From Gonatopus flavifemur (Eukaryota > Arthropoda > Insecta > Hymenoptera > Dryinidae), in NCBI GenBank assembly GCA_018340375.1, contig JAFFJZ010000006.1, positions 28,402,001 to 28,466,000 on the forward strand: a stretch of DNA of 64,000 nucleotides. Direction: 5' to 3'. The translations under genes were made by a program, and so were the position numbers. The notes below the pieces were generated by a model. That model worked only from the letters and a program-made list of their open reading frames with translations. It was not told the origin of the DNA and did not search any database. Shown here piece by piece: positions 1 to 14,100 of the stretch. Position 1 is the first letter of the stretch. Each line of letters begins with the position of its first letter.

Positions 1-2505
1 AAGCTGCTTCCGCTTACATAAAATTGAAGAATTGGCATAAAGTAGGACAATTGTTACCCCAAATATCGTCACCAAAAATTAACATACAATACGCCAAAGC
101 CAAAGAAGCAGAAGGAAAGTACGAAGAAGCTGCAAAAGCCTACGAAACTGCGAAAGATTACGACAACATAATTCGTATGAATTTAGAATATCTCAATAAT
201 CCTGGTAATACACAAATTCATATATATATATAAGATTTTTTTCTTATTACGTATCAAGAGGATGAATGAATGATTTCGTTTTTCAGCTCGTAGCGTCGAG
301 ATAGTACAACAAACCAAAAGTATAGAAGGCGCTAAAATGGTGGCCAAATATTTCCAAAAGATGAACGATTATAGTTCGGCTATAAAGTTTTTAATTTTAT
401 CCAATTGTCACGACGAAGCATTTCAACTTGCCAATCAGCATGGCAAAATGGAATTGTACGGGGAAATATTGGTAAACACTCTCGACGACGATAACATTCG
501 CAGCGAGGACTTTAAGAGTCTCGCTATGCATTTCGAATCTCAAAAGAATAGTCTTTTAGCTGGAAAATATTATTTTCATGCCAAAGAATATCCTAAGGTG
601 AGTTCAAATGAGATTCGGATTGATCGGAAGCAGTTTGTTAAGGTGATACCAGCGATCCCTGAAGATGCAACCAGACCCATTGGTTAGAAAAGGACACAAC
701 CAAAATTATTCTGACAAATTACTCCAAAATTCTCTTTAGTCTGTATAGAGCGATATTTTCCTTTCACTGCTTTATTTTCGAATAATTTGTCAGAAAAGGT
801 TTAGCTCGGGTTGCATCGTCAGGGGCCGCTGGTATCCCCTTAAGAATAATTCAATTGAGATTTATAAGTATTTTTATTTATAGATAGATAGATCTTTAGA
901 TGGGTTAAGCTTAATTTCATATTGTTTAGTAATTTATTATCAAAATTACAATTCTATAAATGCCGGTATAGTTACTGTATTATCACAAATCGAATTGACG
1001 ATGTTTCCAGGCTTTAAAGCATTTATTGAAAGCCGCGCAGTTGATAGCGGACGACGACGAAGCATTGACGCTAGCCATCGATACGGTCGCTGCCTCGAAA
1101 AATGAAAAACTTGCCAATCAATTGATCGATTTTCTCCTAGGCGGGGATGGCCTACCCAAAGATCCCAAGTATCTATTTCGATTGTATATGGCCAGAAAAC
1201 AGTACAAAGAGGCAGCAAAAACGGCTATTATAATTGCCAATGAGGAACAAATTAATGGTACATCATTGCGATCTCATGTCTCGTGTTTCTTTATTCACAA
1301 TTTATGTTTTTCAGGAAATTACAGAAATGCTCACGATGTACTTTTTGGGATGTATCAAGAATTGAAGAGAAACAAAATCACTGCGCCTCTCGAGGTGCAG
1401 AATAACTTGAGACTTTTACATTCTTATATTTTAGTGAGACTTCACGTTAAACGGAACGATCATTTACGTGGAGCAAGAATGCTGATAAGGGTGGCGAATA
1501 ATATTTCCAAATTTCCGTCACGTTAGTATATTATAATTTTCCTTTCCCTCGATTTATGTTGCATCACGTTTTTTTATTTTCATTCTTTAGATATCGTTCC
1601 TATTTTAACCTCCACCGTGATAGAATGCCATAGAGCTGGATTAAAACAAGCCGCTTTTAATTATGCTGCCATGTTGATGCGTCCTGAATACAGATCTCAA
1701 ATTGATGCAAAGTATAGTAAAAAAATAGAAGCAATTGTGAGGAAACCACCAAAGTCGAAGGACAATGATGTAGAAGAGGAACCTCTAACTCCATGTCCGT
1801 ATTGTAAAAATAAAATACCCGAGACTGAGATAACGTGTGATAAATGCAAAAATACGATACCTTTTTGCATAGCTACGGTAAATTATTTTGATATATTAGA
1901 ATATAGGAATTAGTTTTATTTTTCTGTTTGTCAATATTTTATTTCATGATGATTTTGTTGATAGGGGAGACATATCATCGATGGGGATTTCACTGTATGT
2001 CCGCAATGTGATTTTCCTGCCATTAGAAGCGAATTTTTAAGGTCAGTAATGCACAAAAACAATTGTCTTCCTTGAGGGAGTACTCTGGTCGATTTTTCCA
2101 ATAGAAAACTACTAGATCGTTTCAACTGTTTTATGTAGACAATATTCAATCAATTACATCGGAACTTTGAATCGAAATTCAGTTGCCCATGTACAATTAT
2201 TTTGAGAACAGAGCCAGAGCTTCTCTGATTTATTATGAATATTTCTATCTGAAGATCAATGTAATTAATTGAATATTAATGACGTAGAACAGTTGAAATG
2301 ATCGAAAGTTGAATCAAAGCGTTCCATAGCCAAGTGTTTGTTTCATCTGATCATGCAAAGAATATATTTTTGTGTCAGGATTGTTGAATCAGAGGGCACA
2401 TGTCCAATGTGTTTCGAACGTGTCGATTCCAAAGCTGTGTCATCGACTGTGAATATCCGTCCTTACCTTGATTATCAAGACGATCAAACGATAGTTAAAA
2501 TTTAG
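1..2505 (+). CDS. WDR19: WDR19 / IFT144, C-terminal part (partial, 5' end outside window)
   Basis: Intraflagellar transport protein 144, a subunit of the IFT-A complex that drives retrograde transport and membrane-protein import in cilia; in insects it would act in sensory neurons. Exons, all GT-AG: 1-204, 287-597, 1011-1257, 1315-1521, 1591-1877, 1965-2041, 2379-2505. They join in frame to about 485 residues ending in TAG. The protein is a TPR-like alpha-solenoid (for example [67 protein letters not shown]). It ends in a zinc-ribbon-like module with four CxxC pairs (CPYC, CDKC, CPQC, CPMC) and the IFT144 signature PFCIATGRH. The match to vertebrate WDR19 as I remember it is close and collinear. 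The N-terminal WD40 propellers lie left of the window. Nothing looks broken. Shank is convergent downstream. Confidence 0.95.
638..843. mobile_element. TTAA-flanked palindromic MITE (piggyBac-like) in a WDR19 intron
   Basis: The 206-bp element sits in the intron 598-1010. Both ends are TTAA (638-641 and 840-843), followed by inverted arms that start GG(T/G)GATACCAGCG and continue through GATGCAACC, with further matched sequence inwards (CTGACAAATT). TTAA duplication plus short inverted repeats is the hallmark of piggyBac-like non-autonomous elements. No ORF. The arms have diverged, so the insertion is not very recent. Confidence 0.7.
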
Positions 2506-2997
2506 GTTTTAATTTTGTATTTATAACCATAATCTCGATTTATCTTTTCATAAAGTTGTCGCAGTTGATTAAGAACTGCTCATGTCTTTCAAATTCAGTG
2601 ACAAGTTATCTGTAATCGGTTAGAAACATTCCAAGGATTCAACTTTATGAAATGAATTTGTCTCAGATGTAACAAATCCGTCCAATGCCACAGTGATATA
2701 ATCTTAGACGATTAATGTATCAATATAAACGTATTTTATGATTGAAAAACTACAGTGAATGGTTAATAATTATTACCTTGAATAGAATGTATGTTCCGTA
2801 TTTTTAGAAATAGGAACTTGAAGCATAAAAGCATAAATTCAGATAACGATCTAAGCTCAACATTGCTATCAGTGTAATTCACAGACAAGTGAATTGATCT
2901 CCGTAAATGCATTCAGAGAGATCGAGAGAAATTCCGGAGAAATTTTGGAAACTTAGTTTGAATGATTATTCAGAAAAACTTCAAGATTTGAAATCTG

Positions 2998-3003
2998 AAT
3001 AAA
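2998..3003 (+). terminator. Candidate WDR19 poly(A) signal AATAAA
   Basis: First canonical AATAAA on the plus strand after the WDR19 stop, about 490 nt downstream. In A+T-rich DNA this hexamer is common by chance, so it is only a candidate. Confidence 0.3.
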
Positions 3004-6000
3004 ATGAAATTCAGAAAAAGCTTTAAAATTGAAATAATTGAAATTTGAAAGAATTTAATATCAGTCTTTTGGCTGGAAAGCTTCATACGAAGTAAAAATG
3101 TGGTACAAATGAAAATTACACCATAGTTTCAATATCATGGAAGCAATGGGTAATTTATGTGAATTTGACTGAAAGAAACCCACAGCAAGTATGGGCATAA
3201 TTTTGAAAATCCAAGAACATAATTGGAGCATAAATAACCCTTGAAAAAAGCCTTAATAAATTTAGAAAAGTTGATTGTCTTCAACTTTTTGACTGCTCAA
3301 CCTTTCTTTTTGCCTGGAAAAAAAATAAGTAGGCATTAAATAAACAGGTGTTCTTATTTCTATTCTAGATGTATTTTGAATAAAAAAAATCGTGTGTCCG
3401 TAGGAAACAATGATTAGGAACAAAATCATAAATACATATTAAAATTCATGTATGGATCATTATGTATTTATATATTTTCATGGGATGTGCATCATCAAAT
3501 TTCATAAATTTTGATATACATATATATTCATACTATTACATTACTTTTGGCAGGAATTTTTTAACTATAGTCTCTTATCACGCCCTCGGTTTAACATAGG
3601 AGATCAATGTATTAACATCTATTATTCATTTGTTTTGCATATATAATTTGAATATGAATTTCCTAGTCTCAAATGAAACTGTCCAATACGTTTGAAAGAA
3701 AGAAAAATAAATTTTCAAGTCTCACTTTCATCTTAGACGATACAAAATATCTATTCCAATTCAAAAAGAGTACACAATATCCGAGAGTATTTAACATTTC
3801 AATACAAATTTTGCACAATGAACTTCATTTGAGATATTCAATTGAAATGTATAAATGGCCGGTGAATTAGAATCGATATTCAATTTGATCTAGAGAAAGA
3901 GGAATCGTATGTTCATTGATCCTTGATCCTTTCGTGGGCAAATCACGATTGTGAATCTTGCAAAAAAAGAAGAAACGAAAATTTTTGTGACTGGTTCCTG
4001 CGATCGAAACTTGAATTTCCCCATGAAAGGATTCAGAGTTATTATTGATTGAACGTTTGATTTTGAAGATGATCAATTCTCTCCGTTCTTCCGCGCATCG
4101 AACGGTGCAAACTCAACTATGTCCATATCTTCTTCTTCCTTCTTCTTCTTCTCGCTGTAATATATCTGTATATGCAAATATCATTAAATTTGTAAAGGCG
4201 TAAAAACGATGATTAGGAACGATGTCGCTTTATGGAAATCGCTATATCTATAAATATTTTAAACGTAATGACAATGATTATATTCGTAGATAATCGGTAC
4301 ACAGCTATTTTATCATTCAATATATGTACAATATATAGCATTATCACTCCGTGAGAGGGGAGAAGGTAAAGGGGTTTGAACGGTACTATCATGTCATTCG
4401 CATTCCTCGCTCTCCACAAAATTATGCACCTCGAGGGGAATGCTAAAATAATCGATTATATACAACGAATTAACTGACGGATTCATTGCAATTTAAGGAG
4501 AAATTTACAATTTTCTCTTTCAAAGCATTTACAATAGTATCGTTTGAACTTTTCAGGATTCAGCGTGAAAAACTAAAAATACAAAAAGAAACAAGTGTTT
4601 TGATTTCAAATTCAGGAGTACTTTTGTTCCTTCAAAAGGAATGATCTTAGAGGGAAGATGCATCAAATTTGTACCACTCGTACTTTGTTTTCTGATCCTC
4701 TTTTTATTTGTTGTTTTGCATCGGAGTTGGTAAGTTGGGTGAATTTTTACAGTAAAACCGATAGAAAACAAGATTCTATCCATACCGAATCGTAAGAAGA
4801 AATAAATTAACTCCAGAGATGCATTTTTTCATTGTTTAATAAATGCTATACAGTATTGCACAAATTGTATTGTTCTCTGAAAGGGAACAAAAAACAGTTA
4901 TCGATGAAATCAAATACGAATCTTCTTGAGCAGGAAAGAACAATAAAATGTCCACGACGTTGATTCATATTTTCAATGATTTTGCTTTCTCACGGTATCA
5001 CGAGTTTTCTTAAAATATTACTTTTCTGTACAATCAAAATTACAGTAATAATTTATTTTGAATTTATAAGATATATCGATATCTCAGCACAGCATTTTAT
5101 ATTTATAATAATCAAGAGAAAAATATTGCACGATCAAGTATTATCAGTATTATTATTATTATTATTATTATTTTGGCACATAAATTTAAAAGATTTCCAT
5201 ATGTTTTGTCGATCTTTTCAAAATTATATATCAATCGTATTCGATAAATTGTAAAAGAATGAAACTCGTGCATCTTCCCTATCGTTCGTTAAACTATCAT
5301 CTCCCTCTGAATGTTCGTGAATAATTGAATTTGACGAAAACAAAAGAAGGGGGGTACGATTTCGTTCAAGATGAAGATAACTTGTTTACGGTATGGTATA
5401 TTATAATAACGCTATACAGTGTTCCCCGTACGTTTTATAAAACGGTATGTAAATGTAAACAACCATCGTATATTATCAATTAGACTTATAAAATAATAAA
5501 CAATAATCTCTTATGACTTGACGAGAGGAGCTTTATAAGCTTTTGAGCAGAAAAGTTCTCGAAACTTTACTAACTTTGCAAGTTTACAAAGAATAAACTT
5601 ATAATCATTAATATTACAATAACTAATACATTGACATCGTTTCGTAACATAATTATGCATAAAATTACATTTGAAAATGCTTGAAAAATATTTGGACAAC
5701 TTTTTATAGAACCTGTCGATAATAATGAAGAAAACATCGAAACGAGGTGAAGTTGTTATATATAGTTTGTTATATTATGCTGTCAATACTTTTCTGTTCT
5801 TGTCACGTGAAAAGATGCTGATATATTATTATCTCACAACTCTTCTGTTCAATTGATCGAATGACGAAATCAAATTAAGAAAGAGATTAATCTTCGTGGA
5901 AAAACTTTTTCCAAAACTCGATTTTAGAATTTGTTACGTTGTTCTATAAAGATCTCTTTCTTAATTTCAATTCGCGATTATAAAACATCGTTGAATCGAT

Positions 6001-6517
6001 TTGACTTCTTCTCCTTTTGTTATATTATACCAAAACAGAATTTTTTGTTGTTGTTATTCTTTTTAACTTTAAAAAACGAGGGTGAAAAATTTGACGTGTG
6101 AATTTTACTCTCCGTTTCGATATCTACATCCTAAGCTTCGATATCGAGTAGACGATTAGATTATTAGATTTATTATTGCATGAAAAAGTATTAAACATAC
6201 ACGTCAGAGGTATTAAAAAACAATCCGATACGGTATGCATTCATTCACGGTAATTGATGTATAGATTATTGCGCTATACATACACATACATTCGCAAACG
6301 CACTCGTTATTCGATTGATATTTCTTGCTACTTGTTGAAGACAAAAAAAATAAGAACATGGTATACGACGTGGGAATGTTGTTCAATGTTGTTCAATGTT
6401 GTTCTCCGTATTCATTCATCATCATCAGTTTCCTTCAGTTTCCTTTTAGGCCAGTCCTTTCAAAGACATAACTTTAAATTTTGTATAATAGCTCATTTAA
6501 CAAATATCAGACTCTCT

Positions 6518-6523
6518 TTTTAT
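6518..6523 (-). terminator. Candidate Shank poly(A) signal
   Basis: TTTATT on the plus strand (AATAAA on the minus strand), about 405 nt past the Shank stop. It was found by scanning only and could be chance. Confidence 0.3.
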
Positions 6524-6928
6524 TATATTTATATTATTATACTTAAAATGAGATACCGTTAAAATTCATACATCTAGATTTACAATAGAAATTCGCGAGA
6601 GATATACTCAAAATTGTCTACGATTTTTATAAATAATTCTACGGCTTTTCTCGATTTTTCGTCTAAAATATGGCTCGAGTTGAAAAAAACAACTCGAAAA
6701 ACACGCGTATCATCATCGAAACCCTCCCTCCAGTTTCGATATTATATACTCGGTTTTGTTTTTCTTCTCATTTTCCATTTTGATAGGGTGATGGAAGGTT
6801 AATAACAGGAAGCTCGTGTTCATTGACTTTAAAATCGTAATCTATAAATCTCATTTTTGACAGATTACGTTTGTTATTAGAAACACGTTGAATTGGGTTA
6901 CGTGGGTTATTTTTGTTTTCTATCACAT

Positions 6929-8181
6929 TCATTGACTGTGTAACCGTCCTCCGGATGCTTTGACTTGAGTACCAGTAGTTTTGGATATAGCACTAATGAT
7001 TTTGACACGATTCTGTTGTGGTTGTTGTTGTTGTTGTTGTTGCTGTCTGTTGTCACTGAATTGTGGAGGAGGAGCGAACACAAGATCGTCGGTGTTTCCA
7101 GCGGAGGGTCCTGCGTTGAATTCAGGAGGTGGGGGAACAAAAAGATCGCTGTTTTGTTCTTCCGCGTCTGCCTCGATGGGTGGAGGTAATTGAGCTAAAC
7201 TGACCGCGTGTCTGGTGAGCATTCCACTACCACCGTAACTAGAACGTTTGGGGTTGATTTCTTTGTTGTCGGGGATATGTTGGATAACGGTATCATTGGT
7301 GTGGTTTCTACTGGCGGTATCGTCGAATCCGGTCGGTGGTCCGACGGGAACCTCTTGATCCGAACTAACTCCGCTCGAACTGTTATCGCCGTCCTCGATG
7401 AGGGACTGTTGCGTTTGTTGTAGAAGAAAATCATTTGGATGACTTTTCGATGATTTTAATTGGGTTCTAACTTTTTGTATTTCCTCGACGCTAAACGAGT
7501 GCGGTAAAGAACTACTGCCCGACGAACTCGAGCCGGAGGTGTTGGAATTTCCCGAGGTCTCTTTGGCGGATTCGAGTTTCTCGCGAACTGCAGCTTTTTC
7601 CAGTTCTTTTGCTATTTCGGATTTTGTTCCACCCTCTTCTTCCTCCTCGTCTGTCTCCTCTTCGACCTCGTCGTCGTTTTCAGACTCGGAAAGACTGTAA
7701 TCTGGTTCTGGGATGGGCGGAGCGGAGGTTGGAACGATTCCCGTTCCGTTAGCGTTGCCTCCGTTCTCGTTGCTCATCATCGAAGACAGATTCGTCACCG
7801 AGGAACTTGTGTTCATGATTTTTTTCTTTCTTTCCCGTATACCTGCCATACTTTGACTTCGATTGGTTTTCATCGGTTGAGCGTATTGATTGTTGTTGTT
7901 GTTGTTGTTGGAATGACCGTTCGTGGCGGTTTTCACGCTGTTTCCGTTACTATTGTTCACGATACCCTGAGTTCCGGAAGATGGTTTGAACGTTGTATTA
8001 TTCGGCACGCGTAGACTGTGAGATTTTCTCAAATGCGATCGAGTTACGTGCGCGGGGAGACTGCGGGATCGATAACCCACGGTTTTCATGTCTTCAGGCG
8101 AAGCGTATAATTTGGCACTATTCGATGGTCGAAAACTCGACATTATTCCATAATTACTTTCCGTCGTCGCTGCGGCCAATT
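6929..8181 (-). CDS. Shank: Shank exon 15 (C-terminal tail, no SAM domain)
   Basis: A 1253-nt terminal coding exon. After ELAAATTESNYGIMSS it is basic/Ser-rich (SRSLPAHVTRSHLRKSHS), then has an acidic run (ENDDEVEEETDEEEEEGG), several short proline motifs (SAPPIPEPDYS, LPPPIEADAEE, FVPPPPEFNAG, FAPPPQFSD) and polyQ encoded by a (GTT)n-like run near 7017-7047. It ends QVKASGGRLHSQ-stop. The paired PPPEF/PPPQF motifs look like the region that precedes the SAM domain in other Shanks, yet the frame stops without one. Confidence 0.88.
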
Positions 8182-11100
8182 CTACAAACAAATCATCTTC
8201 ACCTCGGTATACGATAAAGCATCAAATATTATAATATATATGATTTTCTTACCTTTAACCTGTTGTATATGAGCCATATTGTCGTAAACCGAAGCTGGGG
8301 TTACCACGTCGGGTACAGTGGAACTGACGTTCACCTTGACAACTTGTCCAACCGGAGGCGGAGGTGGAGGATGATTCGGTGGTGGAAGAACGTTCCTTCC
8401 GTTTAACGCGTTTACATCTTCTTGACTCCTATGACCCTTAGGTGCCAGAATCAACGATTGCGCTTGTATATTCAAATCGGGTGTACTATGAAAATCTCTA
8501 TGAAGATCGGAACTCCCGGCCAAACCTCCAAAGAAGCGTACCCTCGAATTTGACTGTGAAATATCACGTTATTAAACATACGCGATACATATATAAAAAA
8601 AATTGAAAAACAAAATTCAAAGAAAGCAAACGTAAAGAAGATGCGAAAGCAACAGCGTATGCGAAAGGAGATGACACTCTGCTTATTTTAAATTTTAGTT
8701 TCCGAGATCGTGTTTCCCGTTACTCGATGAAATTCATGTCACATAGAGTCAAGTTCATTCAAGCGCACAAACGTGCCACGAATACATTAATTCGAGATTA
8801 AGAATCTGCGTGAAATAAATAAATAAGCGTGTTAAAAGCGTTATACAATCATCAGCGGTGTGGGGGGAGAGGATCGTTTTGAAGAATTCACCATTTTATA
8901 TAGAAACTTGTGAAACAAAGATTGGATGTCAAATTTGGTAACAACAAAACAGTTGGGTGTTCTTAGGGTTCTTACTTTGCCTTTGCGTTTCATTTCTGCT
9001 ACGCTCGTATAAACTCTGCCGCCGGTCTTGGCGGGTGACGAGGGATGCGATTTGGTAGCTTGACCGGTCTGAAAATGAGACGAGCTCATCATGGACGAGC
9101 TGTACTGACCATTCGTGCTACCTTGTTGTCGCTGAAATAATTCCTGGAAGAAAGGAAGGAGACGAATGCTGAGAACCTTCGAGGTCTCGTGCAAATATGC
9201 CATTCAGGAATGTAGAGAAGAAGCGCACGTTCCACATTCCGTAAAATAAGATTGAAAAAAAAAAAAAATACAACAAAAAAAGGTTTGATAGAGAATTCAA
9301 AGACCCGACGACGATGCGACATACCTCGAGTTCCGCCGCTGTAATTCTACTAGACGTAGGCCTGGATCGAATACTGGCCGTCCTCGGTTGTACGGTTGTA
9401 TTTTGACCGGCATTTGGTCCCGTTGGTAATTGCTGAGGAAGATGAATCGATTCCGCGCTGCTAGACTTTGCTCCCGTCGATGCGATCTCGTCCCTGTCGT
9501 CTCTCTCCCCGCCTCCTTCTGAATAATCAACGAAATGTACAACATTCGAATGGAACAAAATGTCGAAGAAAATCAAGTTTTTTAGTTACCTAATCCCGCT
9601 ACCATGGACCTCGCTCTCGCCCGGCCAACGCTCAACGTTGTCTTCGGATCTCTTCTGGGTGGTAACGGCGCTGGAGACCTGCCGAGCGTGCCACCTATCA
9701 TCGTGTTGTTGTTACCTTTACGAGGTAAGGTTGCGTATTGTCTTTGAATTGGTTGACTAGTTGGCAGAGCTGCTGCCGATTGAGAATTTGGAAGGGTCAC
9801 TACCGAAGATACTACCGACATTCTAACCAATTCTCCTGACTTTCTTATCAAATCCACAACGTGCTCGTGAGACGCTGTCGTCACATCTTCGCCGTTTATC
9901 TAAAATCAAAGGTAATGACATCAAAAGTGTTGGAGGGTAGGTAGAGTAAACTCACCGAAACAAGATAATCTCCTTTTTTCAGTCCCGCGAGATCGGCTAC
10001 GCCTCCCGCGTCAACGTCGTCTAAATACTGCAGAGCCGGATACCTCGCGGATGGCGTCAATTCCATCAACGGTGACGTTGCTTTCGCACCACGTAATACA
10101 AAACCAAAACCCTTTCTCGAACGATGCAAAACGACTGTTCGGGGTTCGGTTGCGACTCTTGAAAAAAAAAAAAACACGTTCAAGATCGAACATAATTCTT
10201 TAAAGAATTTTGAGTGTTCTATTCAAAACTTACGGTTTTTTCAATCTAGGAGCGGTGGCGAAATATTTGTTCTGCGAAGACTCTCTTCGACCTAAAACTC
10301 GACTCCTTGTGTCCCGAGGAAGTTGTGGCCCCAGAGGAATATTTGTATGACGAAGTCTGACTTCTTGAACGCAATGCGCGGGAAATAGACCTGTACCCTG
10401 TCCACGAAGCACGCCTTCCAATAATCCACAATCGGTGGCACCGGTGACTAATTTTCAACGCAAAATCACAGATTCAGTTTTTTTCACTATTTCTCAATAT
10501 TTTTTTATCTTATTACAAATCTTCAGAACAGTTCGATATTTTCAATAACAAACGCATGCGAATTTAAAGAGAAAGTCACGATAAAACTTCTCGCTTGAAC
10601 ACAGAGAGAGCGAGAGAGATCGTAATTTACACGCACGTATCGCGCATTTGAAATTGGAACACTTTATCAAGACGGAATGCGAGTTTTATATCTTCTATGA
10701 CTCGGTAAACAACTTTTAGTTTTTCTTTCGAGGCATCGACGAATGGAATGAATTTCTTTGAAAAGAATAATCAAAATGATACGATACCTTCGAGGATATC
10801 TCCTTGATTGATGGTCAGATGTCCCAAGATTCCACTATTGTAACTTTCGACGCAAACAACGGTGGTCCCTGGTATCGATAAAGAATTGGTGGTGTCGGAT
10901 TGCGAGGTGCCAACTCCTGAGCTATCGCTGATCACGTCGGATGCCGTATCGCCGAGACTTTTGTCTGAAAATCGTGCGATTCGAGTAACGATTGTTTCCG
11001 ATGATCAATTCGGATTAGGTGGAGTAAAAATTCGATAGAACGAAATGATCATGCGATATTGTGTGCCCTCGAAAAGACAAAACCTCAAAGATCATATACC

Positions 11101-14100
11101 AATATATTACATGAGTAATTAGTTCAAACAAACCAAGAGGAAAGAGTTCATAGAACGAAAGGCATTGAAAAGTCATCGTCTGATCTAGAAAATCTCTTCT
11201 AAGGAAATTCGATATACATGTATGTATAATGTATATTTATTTATGTACTTGTGTGTATGAGTGTCAGTTCATTTAACTCTGACTATTTTAAAAATAAAAA
11301 CCGAGAATATAAAGTGAAAAACAGGGTATCTATAATACCCGGGAGGAACATCGAACGGCAGCATGCAAGAGAGCTGTTAAAAGCAGCGATATTATCCCTT
11401 TCTTTTCCTCATTCTCTTTTCACCCATAGTTCGTTTCCATTTTGGTGGTGATGGTTCGTGAATAATATACGTATACATACATATATACATCTATATAAGC
11501 ATGTACATATATATATATATATAAAACAACCATCTCTTTCTCATATCTCCGTCACAGGGTTTTTCATAGCTTCTGGGTTTTTTTGTTTTGTTACACACAG
11601 AGACGTTGTTCAGGCGCTAGCGAGCGTCTTTCAGAGAAAATAACGACAAAAAGAGAATCCTGTTACAAGAAAATTTGTTAAAAGTAGACAACAAGGGCGA
11701 CCTAGAGTAGAAAGGATGAGACGAGATATAACTTGATTCGCGAGTGAATCAAGGGTACACAATTCGACATTCAACGAACAATCAATCAATCATTATTATT
11801 TCAAATCTATGTCTATGGAAAAAATGAAAATCTAATATAAACGGTCAGTCATACCCATTCACTTCTAATAGAATAATATCGAAATCTCGATATCACGAGG
11901 ATTTATAATTATATATAAAGGGTCAAAATGGAAATAACGAAAGAGAAAGAAAAATTATAGAGGATAGCTGTAGTGTACCTGTAACGATACTGGCGGAATC
12001 TTCACCGGATGGTTGATTGCTGCCCTCGGAGAGACTCGAGCTAGCAGAGCTGAAAGGTGCCAAACTTCTACTGCTCGGCGACGGCGAAGGTGGTGGCATC
12101 TCCATCGTTCTGTGCATATCCAAACGATGTTGTAACTCCAAACGATGCTCTTGTAGCCTCGTCAGACCCTCTATTCTCAAATTTTGATAGTTCTCGATGG
12201 TGCTCGATAATCTTTAAAGGGAGTTCAATACTCAAGTGATGGTATACCCATTCACACATACACATATATATATATATATATCATTTATCATTAATATAAT
12301 AGATTAATTCAATCGTCACGAGATTAGCGTAAATTGTCTTTGCTTTCGAGTTCGCTTTGCTGTTATAATATATATATTTAATATTAACAAGTTTTTCAAA
12401 GTTCATTTGAAGTTTCGTGTGAGATCAATGAAACTATTCCTTCGACTGAAGAACAAAGATTTTTGAGAGGAGTTCGCAAATTGAGTTTGATTCTCTGAAA
12501 TCCTTCCACCCTGGAGGTACCGGATTAGCAAATTATTTCACTCTTCAAATGAAAATATTCGTATTTATAAATGCTTTTTACAATCCATTTTGTGAGGTAT
12601 TCCAAGTAGTTTTGAGAGTTATTTATAAATGGTTGTAGCTATAGAAGTATTTGGTATATTTTGAAACCCTATGAGACACGTCGTCTCCACAATTTCATCC
12701 ATGATGGTGCTGTACGGAACATTTTAGAGCTCGAAGAGCAGCTGGAAGAATGATTTTCCTGGTGAAAAAGGCCTCTTAAATCCTATTCTTCACTATTTTC
12801 TGTGACCTTTGTCAAAATCAATAGTTTGGGATTTCAATATGTGGAAGCTCATTGAATCAGTTATTTCATTACTCGACCTCTCTCTCTCTCTCTATGAATA
12901 ACGAGTTCTATGAAAATAAAATGTGCATCCAATGATATCAAACAATTATCAAAAAACAAAGGTTCGATTGAGTAGCTCAGAACTGTGATAAGAACCCATC
13001 ATTTGAAATTGAATTATTTTGAGGATTCGTTATTTTCATTATAAATTTTTGCGTATGTTCTCATCCGTTTCCATAGGACTCACTTAAAAAATGTCACTTT
13101 TTTGACAATGCATGCGTTGAAAAATCATTAATTTCAGGATCATAAAGGAGGCTGAGTCATAGGCTATTGATTCATTAATTCTCAACAATGGGTTCTCATT
13201 GCAGTTTTGAAACGCAAAAGTAAACTCTTATTTCGTAGCCATTGAATTGATTCAAAGTACAACGCTCTTGAAAACATATTTTAATAAAGAAGTTATTCAA
13301 GTTTGAATGCAATGAGATTAAAGTGAATTTCCTTTCGAATCTGTTGATGGTTGATGTCGATGAAGAAAATAATGGGATTTAATTATCTTTTCTTATTGAA
13401 TTCTAATTATTTTGGACTCAACAAATGTTGATAGGATTTAATCAGGGTTTATTTCACCAGGGTCGACATTCGTTTGGTGTGTTTTTAAATATAACTACAG
13501 TTTTCCCTACAATTGAAAGTGATTCGAAGAAAACAGATGTCAAAGTTTCTCGATTCATCTCGGAAACTCAATCAACCAAAAAGTTGATTCTTCTAAATAT
13601 GCAATGAAGGAAAGTGCAATAATTCTTATCGCGAAACAAACAAACAATATTTCTAAATCAAACCGAAACGAGGGATGAAAGATCATGGGTAGATTTAACT
13701 GAACCACCAAAATCGACTGTCAAATGCAAGGTTCGTGAAAGCAAAGTGATGAGTTGCTACAACTCAAATCAACAATCTCCGCCGAGTATCATTATACGTG
13801 AACAACGATTAACGTTCAACAAACGCAATGTTGAATCACATATTGCGAAAGTTGAAGTCTTCCCATACAACAAAAGTTGTTGTGCAAAAACTGTTGCTCT
13901 TCTTACGTTGTTTATCGAGTTGACGCAAAGTTGCTGAGAATTTGCTACGCGTGTGATTGAGAGTTTCATGAAACCAAGCAACTTCCTAGCAATACGATAA
14001 CAACTCGAGTTAAAATCCTAGATTTACAGCATTTTGTTGCGCATTGTTGTACGTTTTCAACAATTTGCTCAGCGTTTTGCTGTTAGGGTTGTTTTGTTAT

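Larger units (their letters stand above)
2506..6928. other. Convergent intergenic region, no gene seen
   Basis: A+T-rich sequence between the WDR19 stop and the Shank stop. It must hold both 3'UTRs. I see only short chance ORFs, a (TTA)n run near 5147-5172 and A/T runs. I looked for a Shank SAM-domain exon on the minus strand here and found none. Confidence 0.7.

Noticed and set aside
6965..7423. Plus-strand ORFs with Leu/Cys runs opposite Shank exon 15
   Set aside because: The runs are the reverse reading of the polyQ codon tract; no independent evidence of a gene.
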